From Morchella semilibera (Eukaryota > Ascomycota > Pezizomycetes > Pezizales > Morchellaceae): a stretch of DNA of 64,000 nt. Location: assembly GCA_009192285.1 (NCBI GenBank), contig WBVU01000012.1, forward strand, positions 558,001 to 622,000, written 5' to 3'. How positions within the stretch are numbered: the first letter of the stretch is position 1; each line of letters starts with the position of its first letter. The notes beneath the pieces are model-generated. The model saw nothing but the letters and a program-made list of their open reading frames with translations. It did no database searches and was not told the DNA's origin. Position numbers and translations under genes: made by a program. Of the stretch, positions 22,855-36,907 are shown piece by piece.

Positions 22855-25618
22855 CTATATATAATCTCCTAATCTTTGAAGATTCTGCAATACCAGACAG
22901 CGAGTGGCATCCCCATCGCGGTAGGCAGGTGGGATATCGTTCTTTGGCTGTAGTGACCAGGCCTCCAAGATTCTAGTCTCCACAAGCTGGGACATTCCGT
23001 TTAATCTCCCTTGAAATTCAGGAGAAACCATATCGGATATTTCCATTAAATTAATGTAGTTCTTCATGCCGACGAGATGGAGCCTCAAAGCGAAGCAACC
23101 ACTTGTGATCTCTCCGCAATGCTGATATTCGGGTTGGGCACGCTTTTGGTAGCCCTGTACTGTGGAAAGAAGCTTTCGGTACTTCTGTAAATCCAAAGAT
23201 ACAGGTGTTTTTGGCATACCATCCTCTGAGATGGTTACGGGAGCTTTTCTATCCGCCGTATCCCACACTCCAAACTTTTCCAACGGTGCATCTAGATGCA
23301 TCTTAGTGGTTCCAGTTGACTTGATTCGCGCAGAATGGTCTTTTGAATTGCGAATATCCGTTACTTCGTCTAAAAAGTAAGCTGGAAACAAAATTCTGTT
23401 AGTATTTATATAACTTTATAAATCTAGGTAGAACTACCATAGTATGGGATCACCGGGTTTCCATTTTCAACCTTCAAGCGCTTATAGTAAAGCTCTTTAT
23501 TATTAACGATTTCTCTCAGTTGTTTGAACAAGCGCATATGGAGATAACCGATATTCTATCTCCCGTTTTGTCAGGTATATTCTAGGGTCATTAAGGCACT
23601 CCTCTTATTAAGACTCACCTCCCAACACTTCTCGAGATGGCGGACCAATGGGCACTGCAACCCTTCCACAATGCAAAAGACACCATGGAAATCTAACATT
23701 TCTAGTAAATTTCCCGCCACAGAGATGAATACCCTAATCATCTGGGTTCTAGAAGCAAGCGTGTCCAACTGCATAATTTCCAGCGCGACCCAGTGTTTGA
23801 CCTGTATTGACTATTAGTAAAGTACAAACAAACAAAGATAATATTGAGTACCATTCTCTCTCTCTCCAAAATTCTCTGTACTCTCTCAACTGGCCACCAA
23901 TAAGGTACTTGTCTTTCGGAAAAGAAATCGTTCGATAGATGTTCGCGAGGAATTTGCATTTGAGCCTGCTCCTTCCAGTGTGAATCCAAAGCGCTCATCT
24001 CGCAACCATCACGAAAAAGGATGAGGTCCTATTCACTTTAGCACGAAGAAACCAATCCTCGGAAGAATACACCTACGATTAGAGAAAGGTAGTGGGTCAA
24101 GTCATCGATATTGATGTTAGAAAGGCCTACTGGGACAAGGTCACACTTGGTGTGCCTGGCATAAGACATCTTAATGTCTTTAAAGTTGACCCATCCCTTT
24201 TTTTGGTTCCTTGCGTAGTTCTTGTAGTATCCTTCCAACCTGTGATGCCTGACTGAAACACCATATAGGTTGCGGGATAGCAGAGTTTTCCTGAAGGTAT
24301 CAAGGGCATAACGAAATATCTGGAATCGTAACTCCAGGATTTCATTACACCAACTGAAATCTTCCGGCTTCTCTTTGATCCAGTGCAAAATAAAATGAAC
24401 AAGACTGGATGTAATAGATTAGTAAGATTGACAAGAAACCCTATCAAATAACACAATATGGTGCTTACTTTAGCTCCTGGACGCTATTCCCAACACTGGC
24501 CTTAAGCTGATCAAACACAGTCTTCAGCAACTTGACATTTCCCACAAGCATAGACCCACAAAAAATCATGTTGTCAAAAAGATTATCAAGATCTTGGTAG
24601 GAGGTTAGTAAATATATCACATTACGGGTAGTTTGATGGCCCACCATGTGGGCTGAGAACCGGGTTGGCCAGCTCTGCAATAACGCATTCAAAGACACCA
24701 GCAGTGATACTGCATACTCCATCTACTCTTTCAACGGTAATATATTCACGGCCATCTTCACGGATATGAAGAACATCGTTACGCCCCGGGCGTACATATT
24801 CGCTGTTGAACCCTTTAAAGTGATGAAATGTCCCAGTAAACTCCGCTTCGTCGTTATCGGCATCATTCTCCGTCTCGAAGGAGGTATCTCTCCCAAAAAC
24901 TAAGAAATCAGCGAAAAGATTCCGCACATTAAACTCAGATTAGTAAACCTTACCTGTTGTTGGTACTTTTATGTGCTCAAGTGTCCGTAGCTCCCCATGC
25001 CGTTCTTTTGGCTGCTTCATTTTTGTTTCCTCGGGTTCTTCATCTTCTTTTTTTTCTTCGACATTTATCTTTGTTTTGGGCTTGAAACCATCCTTGACTT
25101 TGGCCATCATTCTAGATAAATGCCAGTTAGATTATACTCTGTTTTCGGGTAAAGTAAGAACTATACCTTGAACGGAGAGTTTTTCGGTCCTCCTCGTCTT
25201 CTGTATCCTCATCAAAGAAGCTTCGAGGCTCCGGCCCCTCCGTCTTATTTACAATAGCTTCAAGAAATGTTCCCCTTCTTCTCCCTTTAGGAGTTCCTAC
25301 GGTAGGAGTTCGGGGTGTTGCGGGCGTTGCGGGCGTTGCGGGCGTGGCAATAGTGGGTGTTCTAGGCGTCGTAGGCGTCGTAGGTGTGATGGTGGTGATG
25401 GAGGAAGAAGATGAAGAAGACGAGGGGGCAATATCTTCGACACTTTGGGATAATGATAATTTACGGCCATCCTTTGCAAATATGGATCCCAATTTCCTGG
25501 TTTTATTGCTCGATGTGGTTTGCTGTAGGTCACCACTCCCGGAGCTTGCTGAGCCAGCTCTTTTGAAGAACTTTGAGAAAGTGCCTCTCGAAATTGAACC
25601 GTTCAAGCTGGAATCCAT
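22855..25618 (-). CDS. RasGEF (CDC25-homology) domain protein, about 776 aa, 9-10 exons
   Basis: Exons 25618-25167, 25111-24954, 24899-24469, 24404-24077, 24028-23852, 23801-23619, 23555-23438 and 23381-22855 all have phase-matched GT-AG junctions, but the third needs a correction (below). The N-terminus is Ser/Thr/Pro-rich with a TPxTPxTP tract. A RasGEF-N (REM) region follows (REYITVERVDG, NVIYLLTSYQDLDNLFDNM, LNLVHFILHWIKEKPEDF). The catalytic RasGEF domain shows ALEIMQLDTLASRTQMIRVF, REIVNNKELYYKRLK and NPVIPYYGAYFLDEVTDI. Role: loads GTP onto a Ras-family GTPase. Oddity: the 24899-24469 exon changes frame between the two REM halves. A 43-nt mini-intron (24717-24675, GTATGC...TTGCAG) restores phase but deletes AGVFECVIAEL, which looks like REM sequence; otherwise there is a frameshift. 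Start ATG 25618 is the first in frame. Confidence 0.8.
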
Positions 25619-28600
25619 TTTTTCTGTTGAAACGGCTTCTTCACCGACAAGTGTGGTGCTATGTTCTGGCAGGATGACGGGCAAGAAGATATGGACGGAT
25701 GGTGCTAGGAGACCTATGCCAAGCCCTTCAAATATGGGCCGAGTTAGATTCTATGACGCACATAGTAGATATCAACGAGCAACTCACCATAGCTATCATA
25801 ACCAACCAGACCTGTTGACGGGTGTGGCCTCGCCACACACGAATCTTCGTACGAATATAGCAAATTTACTGACGAGGGCTGTTGATACAGGAAAGGCGTA
25901 CAACAACAAACAGGATGCATAATTTCTTTTAGAGAGGATAACGATCTCTGCACTGCTGAGCACCACCTGCCAGCCGCTGAGCTACCAGCGGCTAGCTTTG
26001 ACCTGGGTCTCTTCTTCCCAATAGATGTCTTTCCCCGCCCAAGAGGCTACGGTATCGGGCAAGTATGTCTGCGCCGGGATAGAAAATGTCTTCTACGGGT
26101 GCAGAATTCTGTGTGAGAACTTGCCACAAAGTAAGCCTATGTTAATGATCTTCGAAGACTATGAAATAACGTGAAGGATAATTAGGGTTAAGGAGAAGGC
26201 TTTATATCTGGGTTTGTGCTCGGAGGCGGCGAGTGTGATTATTTGCCGTCACTGTTGAAATCATACCGAGCGTATAAAGAGATGCTTTACCTCGAATGGA
26301 ACACCTTGGTCGTTCAAAAAGTACTGGCATGTAATGGCTAGTACATGAAGTGATGGGCTGTGGGAGGATCGAGATAGAACGTGGATAGTTACTCGTAAAG
26401 TTGGGTAATAGAGAGGCGGGTGGAGATCTAATGTGCCTCTAGATCAAGGCTATGACTTAGGACTGCTGAAGAGTTATAGAGAGGCGGTGAGTGTGTATAT
26501 ATATACGGTATACATGTAGTCTGCACGTTTGGAGCCAACAAGAGACCAAAATGAAGACCGATATAAGCGTTCTTTACTTACATGTACTCTAGAAGTTATA
26601 TCTAAAGAGTTGAGCTAGGGCTTTTTGCAATTGCATGTGTGTACATACGTACCGTACATGTACATACTTATGTACATGAGTTATCTATTCATGGCCTACG
26701 TAGCCCAACATTTAACTGTGGTACGCAGTACATCGGTTTTAATAACAATAATCCGACAAAACAATAAAGATACTTTGAGGCTGTGGGATAGATCAAACAT
26801 GGACGATTTTAGCTTTTACGTTACTACCAAGTATTGCAACAAGTCCATAGGTTTTAGGCAGTGCCTGATGGCACACGCATCATATCATATCAAAGTACTA
26901 TTAATTACATACGTACAAGTAGCTACTCCCTTGGACTTTTGATATGATCCTAACACCCCAGAACAGTAACTTTCAGTGCATTTAAATTACATGTATTTCT
27001 ATAGCCTATAGTTTTAATGGTGATATGTTAAACCTTTATGAATAATACATACATGTATCTCCGAGTCTAACTACGGATGTACATGTGAATGATAGATATT
27101 ACAAGTATTTGCACTACATGTAAAGTATTTATCTAGATCTATTATGTGTGGATTTAGATATTCGGAGAAAGTTACCCGGACCTAGTCTTAGGCGTCGTAT
27201 ACAGATTGTTCATTCGACTCTTATATTCAAAGGTAATGAACAAAAATATGATCTGCAAACCTAGAGCCAACACATATACTTACCTTGTCCTCGATACAAC
27301 TAAGATTGACCTGTAGATGAATAGTTCCGTGAGATCTCGAAAATGTAGTCCGGTCAATTGATCAAGCTGTGATGTGAAGGTCAACAAAACCTTGCACCAC
27401 GAGCAAACAGAGTACCAAGATGTTCGTTACTTCATGAAGACAACTCATATAAGGTGTTTATTACCCAAACCTTTTTGGTGGGTGTTGACTTTTAAGAATA
27501 GCGACTGTTTGTGCGGCCTATAGAACCAAGAGATGATCACATATCTTGCTATGAATTCTCGCCCCAACCCCAAAAGGGCCCTGATAACCGGCGGCGGTGA
27601 CGGCGGTGCCCCTCGCGAGGTTACCAAGCACGATATTGTCGCTGTAGCTGTTCTTTGTAACACTGATGAGGTAGACATCTTGCGAGTGGGCGACTTAAAT
27701 GTACTCTTATTTACATAGTAGGCCGTAATTCGTCTTTCATGAATGCATTATCCCCCTCACATATCCAAGGGTCGTCGGCACCCAAAAACCACTGCTCACA
27801 TCGGCGACGGGTTCAAATCCCTAGAATACTCCAAAAATGCATTAGACGTTACCACTACGAACTCCTCTGGTCCAGAAGGGCCCCTTCCCCACAAATCGCT
27901 CTACCAGTCCCTGTTTGGCGCGCTAAAAGTGAGATACTCCAGCCCTGGCTTGCTCAATATAATATAGAGACACAGGTCCTATAGTATACACGGATAGGAG
28001 GCTGGGGTTGTCACCACACAAAGCTGTTATAACAATTTTCCCTTTTTCTATCATTTGCAACTACCCCCCCCCCCCGGCACTAGAATAACTTGCCATATTT
28101 GAGGGAAACATACTAAAACAAGTGACGGTGGGAAAACTGCGAGGGAAGGATTATAGTTCAACCGCAACTCCTTTTGTCCCCTTTTAGATGCAGATCACTG
28201 ACTTCTAGGTGTATAGCCGAGGGCCAATGACTTCATTTGAAGTTTGGGAACTGAAAAGGGCCTATCGCGAGGTCTTTTCTATCGCCGAATTAGCTTACAC
28301 CACGATTCCAATCTACCCTCTATCCAGATCGGGTTTATGGTTTGCAGCTAGGGGAAAAAAAACCACTTAGGTCTATTTCGGGCGACGAGGAGGGGAAGCT
28401 CCCCAGATACTTAATAAGAAAACCCACGGGGCTAGCTATGTTCTGCCAACCTTTGTCCCCGCCCATTAAAATAACTATACTTAAGCTAGTTTTAAAAGAT
28501 ATTACAATGTTAGCGTTGCTTAGAATCTTTTGGAGTCTTTCTCGGCCCATAACTGTTGAAATTATGAGGATACAAACATATCGCTGCGAGTGATCAATGA

Positions 28601-30028
28601 TGACGCATATGCGTATTAGTATCTAGACTCAACTTATCCTTCAATCAATCAGTCCTTAAAGATTAATACCTAGCTGGTATGGAAATCTTAAACTATCTGT
28701 GTGAGGGGGCTTCAATCTCAGCGCCACTACTATCTTGTGGGGTGATACCACCTTGCGTATATCAGGGTGTAGGGAACCGATGGTAAGGGAAGAGGCAATA
28801 CGTAACGAGATGTCTCGTTTGTATTATCAAATCCATGAATTTAAATGTATTCGACGCTGGAATAGACCGACCATAATGCATATTCTTGATAGCAAGCACC
28901 AAGTCACATCCAATCACTCGTCACATGTTTGAGTAATTTTCTCTCCCAATCGCTCACTCTTATCGGAACCCCCAAGATGGTATCTCCCGCCGGTCGGGTA
29001 AATCTGGATCACACGGATCGCCAGATATATCCCATAGTTTCTAAATCCCTCTTCCATCAATCGACTGCCCCCATGGTTACCCGCACCGATTGGAGATACC
29101 TCAAAAAAGAAACCATTCGCTATTTTGCGGTAAGACGGATATAGGATATAAAACCACTTTGTTGAAGACTGAGATGTTTGTGCTTTGCATCGTATCTGGG
29201 TAAAGGTTAGACAAGCATTGATTGACAGCTGCAATCGATCTTGGGATCGACGTATTTCCCACCCCTCTTGGCAAAACAGAACATACGCAAAGGTATCTAT
29301 AGCCGAATTTATCGTTATGTGATATCGGTACAGTCGTTCATCCGCCACGGGAAGATCGTCGGAAGAGTACCCGGTTCAAATCCCCACCTTCGGTAAGAGT
29401 GTCCTGGCAATACTCAAGTAAAGGATCATTGTCGAAGATGAGGAGAACTCTTCATTGTTATCAGTTGGGGCCCCATCTCCCCTCGCCCACTAAAATTCCG
29501 CATTTTCGCAAAAAGAAACCCTCTAGTCCTTAGAAGGCGACCATTTAAAGTGATTTGTTATCGTAAAGATCAACTGATTCGAAATTCGGGCCCTTGATAG
29601 ATTCCAAATTCGACGTTTTGTTTATTGCTTTTTGGCGAGTTGTCCGCCGCACGGCGGTCACGAGGATATATTTATTTGTTTGGTTGTTCTATTCGCTCAG
29701 GCACAAAAGTTAATAGGTTGTACAATACACAAGATCGACACTAGCATATTCGAAGACCATGCGCTTTTCGCAAGGGCCCAGGCGAGACCCAAAACCAGCT
29801 TTAGTTACTCGCGGGGCCGAAATACTTGTCCACGATAACTGGCGTTAATTATTCTGCAATCAACAGCGACCCCTTGGGTGCGCCATAGATCAACTGTTTC
29901 AAAGGCGCCTCTTGCTAGCCAGCAGTTAGACTATCGCGCGCCAATTCACACTCTTACTATGGTAGTTCCCTCTTCATACCATGTGCATTCCTTAGTAAAT
30001 CCGAGCTGACACCACCCACACAATAGCT
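25619..30028. other. Long interval without a supported gene
   Basis: The first part is the RasGEF promoter. A perfect 8-bp hairpin (AGCCGCTG-GTAGCT-CAGCGGCT, minus strand, about 25970-25993) resembles the A-box end of a tRNA but has no matching B box. TACATGTA sites cluster at 26511-27115 (six in about 600 bp). Short frames at 27533-27718 and 27743-27967 have no support. The rest looks like decayed sequence. Confidence 0.45.
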
Positions 30029-30488
30029 TTAATCCGCGAGCTCAGTTTCAGACAGAACTGACCTGCTACCAGTACCAGGGTTACCGCCCAAAATAAGACC
30101 AAAGAAAACAGCAGACGCAAAAACTGCGAGGATGACCACGGCAAGTACCAGGCAAAGAGGAGCAAAGTTTTATCGAGAAATAGAAATAAAATAAAGAAAA
30201 AATACCCGTAGTTGTTTCGTCGTTGTCTTTTCTCTCATATTTATAAGTTGCCGTGGCGAAAGGCATCCTTCCGCTCTGATTAAATGTCATGTGTATGAGT
30301 TCGTGGCTCGGGTACCCGTAGAAGAATGGACGACGTGGTGGGTCGAAATATATGCGTGGCGGCCAGTCGTATTTCAAAGGGAAAATATTTGAACATTTTC
30401 TTGTACTGCTGTTCGAGTTTCCTTTCTGAGTGGAATTCGGGAGGGGCGTTAGAGCATATTTCTTTTCTTCTTGTTGTGCAAAATACAT
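30029..30488 (-). CDS. Candidate small membrane protein, 2 exons (51 or 125 aa)
   Basis: Exon 1 ends at 30206 (GTATTT donor) and exon 2 runs 30123-30029; they join in phase from either ATG (30488 or 30266). The short form reads MPFATATYKYERKDNDETTT then VFASAVFFGLILGG and a hydrophilic tail ending SETELAD. In the exon 2 frame the hydrophobic stretch extends upstream (LCLVLAVVILAVFASAVFF), which would make a full membrane segment, but no AG acceptor exists there. That makes the splice model doubtful. Unknown family. Confidence 0.28.
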
Positions 30489-31026
30489 AGCTGGTTGCCT
30501 GCTTGCTAGTCTTTCGAGTTTTGTTGCTGATACTGTCCACGGGTTGGCAACAGAGAGCCTGAATTAAAGAACTATGATCTTAAAGACACAGTAGTGTTTG
30601 AAGGTTGACTTATTTCCCTCATATGAATTCTCTTTTCTTCCTGTCTCCCTGGGTTTTGTACCTCCTTTGCTTCTTCCCTGTACTCCCTCGTATAATCGTG
30701 GTTTTCTTTTTCTCTCTTTTTTCTTTTGACCCCTTCTCCTAATTCCGCCTGCATCGCGCAGGTCAAATAAGTAAATTTGTCATGGAAGCAAGTGTCTGGG
30801 AGAAGGAAAGAGTGGGGTGAGCGGGTTGAGAAGAGGGAAATTTTAATAGCAAAGATAAAAAGAAATAAAAATGACGTCCGGAGAGAGGCTCCCACATGTA
30901 CCTCTTGGTTACTCTACATATGTGGGCCATCGTTGCACGGGAAATTCCAAATCAGCAAGGGTCACGTTTTCTTTGTCCAGCCGTTTTTACTTCAATTTCC
31001 CCGCGCATAAGGACCGAATATTGTAG

Positions 31027-31440
31027 ATACTGGACCCTAGCAACCGGCACTCTGGACTCTACGTGAGGAACAGGCAGATAGTTCTTCGAGGCAAGGGTCT
31101 CTTCGCCATCGCTGCCAGTGCTGTCGTGGTTCCAACCAAAGCTTAGAACGCCGAAGTTTCGGGAACACCCCAGAGAAGAGCTAGGCTAGGTCGAAGGCAT
31201 GTAGGCACTCTAGCTATAGATGGACCCTTTGGTTATTGCTACCTGGATGGTGCAACTCTTGGTAACGCACCCAGGCGCGCCCGTTTTATCAACCGCCTAG
31301 TAAAGCAAACCTCGAACTTGTGGCTTAATGGGTATTATGACTGTACCCTTGAGATGCTACCGACACGAGGAGACGCGAAGTTTACCGATTACCAGGAGCC
31401 GTTTGGCCAGAAACTTGCGATGATAGGTAGGTATCGGTGA
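31027..31440 (+). pseudogene. Decayed gene remnant of unknown family
   Basis: One frame runs 138 codons with a single internal stop (TAG at 31144-31146) and no start codon. The translation is protein-like: IVLRGKGLFAIAASAVVV before the stop, and GPFGYCYLDGATLGNAPRRA, ARFINRLVKQTSNLWLNGYY after it. The RGKGLFA and ARFIN pieces weakly recall SET-domain motifs, but not enough for a call. It could be a broken gene, or exons with an unseen intron over the stop. Confidence 0.35.
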
Positions 31441-32031
31441 TAGGGTGTAGGTATCGTATCTGTGTCGATGGCCGGGGAGCGATACATTAACAACCAGGAG
31501 AAGAGCTGGGAGGTAACTCCAGGTCAAATCACCGTTGGTGGGAACCGCTATCGCGAAGGGGTGGGGGCTTATGTAGTTGTAGTCTCGTTTGATTTACTGC
31601 ATGTGGACTTAGACTGGCCAGGCATCTAGGTACATGCATACATACATGTACATATGGATGGATGTTCTTCAAAGAAGGGTGTTTGGACTGTTACATGTAT
31701 TCCTTCCTAGTCGAGTACGGTGGTTCAGTCTCCTTGAATGGATCATGAGGGCCTCATTTAATTCCCAAAAGATCCGTTGCCCTCTGCAGTTGTTGTTGCT
31801 TACGACACCATAACCAGCAGTATGGTTCACCACTACCAGACCATGGCGGCCACTGCTCCACCTTACTTTCGATGCCGAAGACCACCACCCCCAGTGGTCC
31901 ACCGCCCCCTCCCCAATCTAGGATGAGACTGGTCCACCACCTGCTCCGTTATTCGTGCAGGCTTTGCGGCGCCACCACATGCTCCGTTTCGTTCCTTCCA
32001 GCACATCTATCCCTGGCCAGGCTTGGCTGGT

Positions 32032-32040
32032 ATATATAAT
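32032..32040 (+). promoter_or_regulatory. TATA box of the ubiquitin-AN1 gene
   Basis: TATATATAA lies about 250 bp upstream of the ATG and is followed by a long CT-rich and then CAACAA-rich leader, typical of strongly expressed fungal genes. Confidence 0.5.
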
Positions 32041-32288
32041 GATCCTACGCTCTCCCTCTGGGCTCCTCCGTTCCTTCACATCGTTCCTTGTTCCATCATT
32101 CTATCTTCGCCCTCATCTCAGGCCTTTGCCTACCTTACTATTCGAACATCTCCAGAGCTTTGTGTTCTTGCATCAGTTCCAACAGCTAGACCAACAACAA
32201 CAACAACAACAACACCATCTTCCACTCCAACAGCCTTAGAAACTTTACTTAGAGCTTACGCAAAAAGCCTACCTACACATCCATCATA

Positions 32289-33132
<844 letters not shown>

Positions 33133-35380
33133 GATCTCGGCTGTTTTTATCTCTTTTTCTTTACTCGGGCTCAATTTCTTCGGCATATATACCCTTTCCA
33201 TTCTCTTTTTCTTCTTGATTCCTCGCCATCGTTTTCCGCTCCAAAGTTGATGATGGCCTTGGCTTTAATTACGAGCGGAGTTTCAAGCAAGATGTTCGGC
33301 GCTTCGGGGGTTTTATACTCTTTCTGTAAATTATGAGATTTTCTTTTCCAGATTTCTTTGGGTTCGGGGGGACGGGGTTGGTCTTAGTTTCGGTTCCTCC
33401 GTTTCTCACTTTTCGAATTTAGCGATGTTCTTTTTTTTTTTTTCTTTACATTTTGACCCGTCTCCTTTTTGTTGTGAGGGAATAATAGAAGTCTCGATGG
33501 CAAGCAAAGAAGGTATTCCAAGCACTCTGTTCTCAGTCTTATTTGTGTAGAAGTTCAACACGCGTAGTGTGCTTGTGTACCGTAAAAGATAAGGAGCGTA
33601 TGAAGGTTTCCGTTCGTTTCATTTCGAGTGCTTGCACCCTACTGCCCGGCAAGGGCAACCGCAAGTTGACAGATACGAACAGTATGGATTTCAACTTGCT
33701 GGCGGGCGTTTCGACGTGTGGATACTGTAGCCCATCACAACCTGCATCCATCCCTTTACCTTTTCTTTCTAGATGTGCATTCCCGAACCGGCGCCAGCGT
33801 CGCGGCTGTCTCGTTTGTAGGTTGCATGCAGACACAAACAATAGATGAAAATGCCCTTAACTCTGGCTGATGTGATGGATGCTGTTCCTGGGTTACTAGA
33901 TGTGTGAGTATCTGACCATTTTACTCTGCCGGTCTGGCCTGCATACTAACATACATGCAGGCCAGCAAGGTAAGGTAAGGTCTTTGTACCTGTCTGTCGA
34001 GTTCTCATAGATGGCGGTGGTGGCCCTTACTGCTCGCCCGAAAATAAAGTCTGCCGATATCTTATGTGGCAAACCATCAACAGACTTTTATTTTCTAGCG
34101 AGTAAAGTTTACTATTCTCCAGTATTCGGCGGGGGGATTCGAGAATATAGGGCCAATGGTAAGCTGTATTAAACCCTTTATTTCGTAGAATCATCCACTA
34201 GATGCTGTACTATTATTCCCTTTCCCCTTCCCCTTCCCCCCCTTCTTCTCTGCAGCAGTTCGATTAACCATTTCAACCGCGTCGTCATGCTACATGCTAT
34301 GTATGCTGCTTCATGAAACCCCCCCCCCCCCCAAAAAAAAAAAAAAAAAAAAAAAAACGCCCCTCCCCTCTTCCTCCAGGTCTTCCTCTCCACTTGAGAA
34401 CTCGATGGTTTTTCCCGTATGCGGGTAGGTGGGGTTTCAGTGGTGATGGATGCTGCACCTCGTGGTACTTTACGCATCTATCTACATAATTAGGCAGTTG
34501 GTGATTGAACCCCTTGGAGTTATCGCGACCAGATCAAATGGCAGTGGGCTCGATCTCTGACACCTACTGAGGTATGCTACATACATACTTCTATCGGCAC
34601 ACATAAGAGAGCACCATACATGTAATTATCACCCTACTTCCACCCGCGCAGAATAGCATGGACCTCTAAAGCACCCGTACTTACCTGGAGGGGTGGTAGG
34701 TTGCTCTAGATTGTCTAGCGATCGGACCGTTATTAGCAACTACCCGTTGGCGAGGATTCCTTCCTTCCTTCCTTTCTTCAAGAGCATCTGCTGCACCTGC
34801 ACCGCCCTAACAGTGGCACTGCCGCTGTTTCCGACTGAAAATTTTTGGCATGTAGCCTAGACTTTGGGCTGTGGATAGGTATTGCCACTCCTCGGTTGCG
34901 TGTGGTTCCTGATCGATGTCGAAAATCCTTCTGACAGACGACAGACAACGACAGGGCAAGAAAGGACCAGAGAGAGAGACACGCGAGCTGCTACTGTTGA
35001 TCCCTGGTTGTGCCACAGCTGTGCTTATTGCTTACTAAAGCGCGTTATCACAGGAGATGACGACAGCGGAAACAAGAAGAGAAGACTCAGAAGACCCTGC
35101 ACACATCGAATTGGCCAACCCAGCAAAAAAATAGAGAGATATAGGTACAACATACATGATACATAGGGAGTGGACCTCAGTCTGTCCAACCAAACTCAGT
35201 CGCGGGCATAAACATCCTACCATCCACGAGGTTCGATTGCATCACCGATACACCTCACGCCCTCCTGCCCTGCATACTTCCCCAACACAGCACAACAATA
35301 TTACATCCCGGGGATAAGGTCACTTTTAACCGGATAAACACCCACCCACCAACCCACTAACTAACCCACCTCCGATCACG
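33133..35380. other. Intergenic, no gene seen
   Basis: 3' flank of the ubiquitin-AN1 gene with T-rich tracts and then 2 kb with no supported frame. It contains a striking C14-A25 homopolymer junction at 34319-34357. The last few hundred bases are the NTH1 promoter. Confidence 0.5.
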
Positions 35381-36907
35381 ATGTCTACTCGCAGAACAGC
35401 GCGTGCTGCTGCCACTGCTGGGAGGAGAGTACTTGATACAAGCAACAATACTAATAACGCAAGGAAACGTCCACTAACGCAACCACGACCGCCTCCAACA
35501 CTGCGGAAGAATGCTCCGGGACAACAACAACCAGAGATCGGAGTATCACGTGAATACAACGACGACAACGACGACGACGACGACGACGATGCACTAAGCT
35601 CCGAGTTGAGCTCTGTGGCTTCTTCTTCTAATACAACCTCGGAGTTCGAATTAAGCGATTGCGAGCAACAGACAACATCGCGATACTTCCAGAAGCCCGA
35701 TGCCGCTGCAGAAGTGGTGCTAAAGTCGCAACTACCGGCTAACACAAGGGGACGTCGCGGGGGAGTGAGCGTGAAGATAGAGGAAGCAATAAAAGCGGAG
35801 CCCTCCCCCGAACTCGGAGATCTACCCGCGTACCTCAAACCCTCCTCCGGCATCAACAAACGTAAGCATGGAACAACCCGGAACAGCATACCCTCCACTG
35901 TCGCGCCGCCAAATTGGCAAGATATGTACGCTGCAGTCCGCGAGATGCGCTCCCGCATTCCGGCACCAGTAGATACTATGGGCTGCGAGCGCCTCGCGGA
36001 CGCCGCCCCGACACCCAAGATCCGCAGGTTCCAAACCCTCGTGTCGCTCATGCTCTCCAGCCAGACCAAGGATACAGTTAATGCCGTCGCAATGAAACAA
36101 CTCCGGGAAGGGCTCCCCGGGGGGCTCTGTCTAGAGAGTATCCTCGCCGTGGAGCCAAAGCGCCTCGACGAACTCATCCACATCGTTTGCACCCCCAATC
36201 CCCCCTACCCCTAACCAACTAACCCCTCGCGCGCCTAGGTTGGCTTCCACAACCGCAAAACTACGTACCTCAAGTCTACTGCGCTCCTCCTCCGCGATCG
36301 CTTTGATGGCGACATTCCAAACACCATTTCAGACCTTTGCTCCCTGCCGGGTGTCGGGCCGAAAATGGCACACCTTTGTATGTCGGCCGCCTGGGATAAC
36401 ACGCAGGGAATTGGAGTGGATGTGCATGTCCACAGGATCACGAACATGTGGGGGTGGGTGAAAACCAACACGCCCGAGGAGACAAGAGTTGCGTTGGAGG
36501 CCTGGCTCCCGAGGGATAGGTGGAGGGAGATCAATCACCTTCTTGTCGGCTTTGGACAGAGCGTGTGCCTGCCGAGAGGGCGCAGGTGCGGCGAGTGTAG
36601 TCTAGCGGAGACGGGGTGGTGCAGGGGCGCCTGGGTTGGGGTTCCAAAGGCACGGAGGAGCAAGGTTTTGAAGGCTGAAGTGAAGGACGAGGAGGACGTA
36701 GAGGAGAAAATTAAGGAAGCGGGTGGCACGGACCAAAGTGCAGTTAAGAATGATCCTGGCATTAAGATGGAGTCCGAGGGGAACACGAGCCTCACGCAGA
36801 GTAAGAGACGTAGAGTCAAAATCGAGGACCAAGGCGAAGATACCAGCATCGCCGATATAGAGGATGTTATTCCGGGCCTACAACGGCGGAGTGCGTACTT
36901 GGAGTAG
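35381..36907 (+). CDS. NTH1: Endonuclease III homolog, bifunctional DNA glycosylase/AP lyase (490 aa, 2 exons)
   Basis: Exons 35381-36184 and 36239-36907 (804+669 nt, phase 0, 54-nt intron). The first ~190 residues are a disordered, basic and Asp-rich extension (an Asp run near 63-72). The glycosylase core starts around [18 protein letters not shown] and [20 protein letters not shown]. The helix-hairpin-helix [11 protein letters not shown] supplies the catalytic Lys (residue 310), and [14 protein letters not shown] supplies the catalytic Asp (329). Four cysteines at about 378, 385, 388 and 396 (C-x6-C-x2-C-x7-C) match the [4Fe-4S] cluster loop, one to two residues longer than the bacterial spacing. 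The acidic/basic tail ends QRRSAYLE and contains SKRRRVKIE, a likely nuclear signal. Role: removes oxidised pyrimidines in base excision repair. Confidence 0.93.

Noticed and set aside
25966-26010. tRNA-like A-box (GGTAGCTCAGCGG on the minus strand)
   Set aside because: The stretch is part of a perfect 8-bp hairpin and the expected B box (GGTTCGANTCC) is missing downstream; no cloverleaf can be drawn.
27808-27835. GGGTTCAAATCCC, a tRNA B-box-like sequence (also GGTTCAAATCC near 29371)
   Set aside because: No A box at the right distance and the T-stem pairs at only three positions for the first and worse for the second; not a tRNA gene.
35326-36198. 290-codon minus-strand frame
   Set aside because: Complete overlap with NTH1 exon 1 on the other strand; Ser/Leu/Val-rich shadow.
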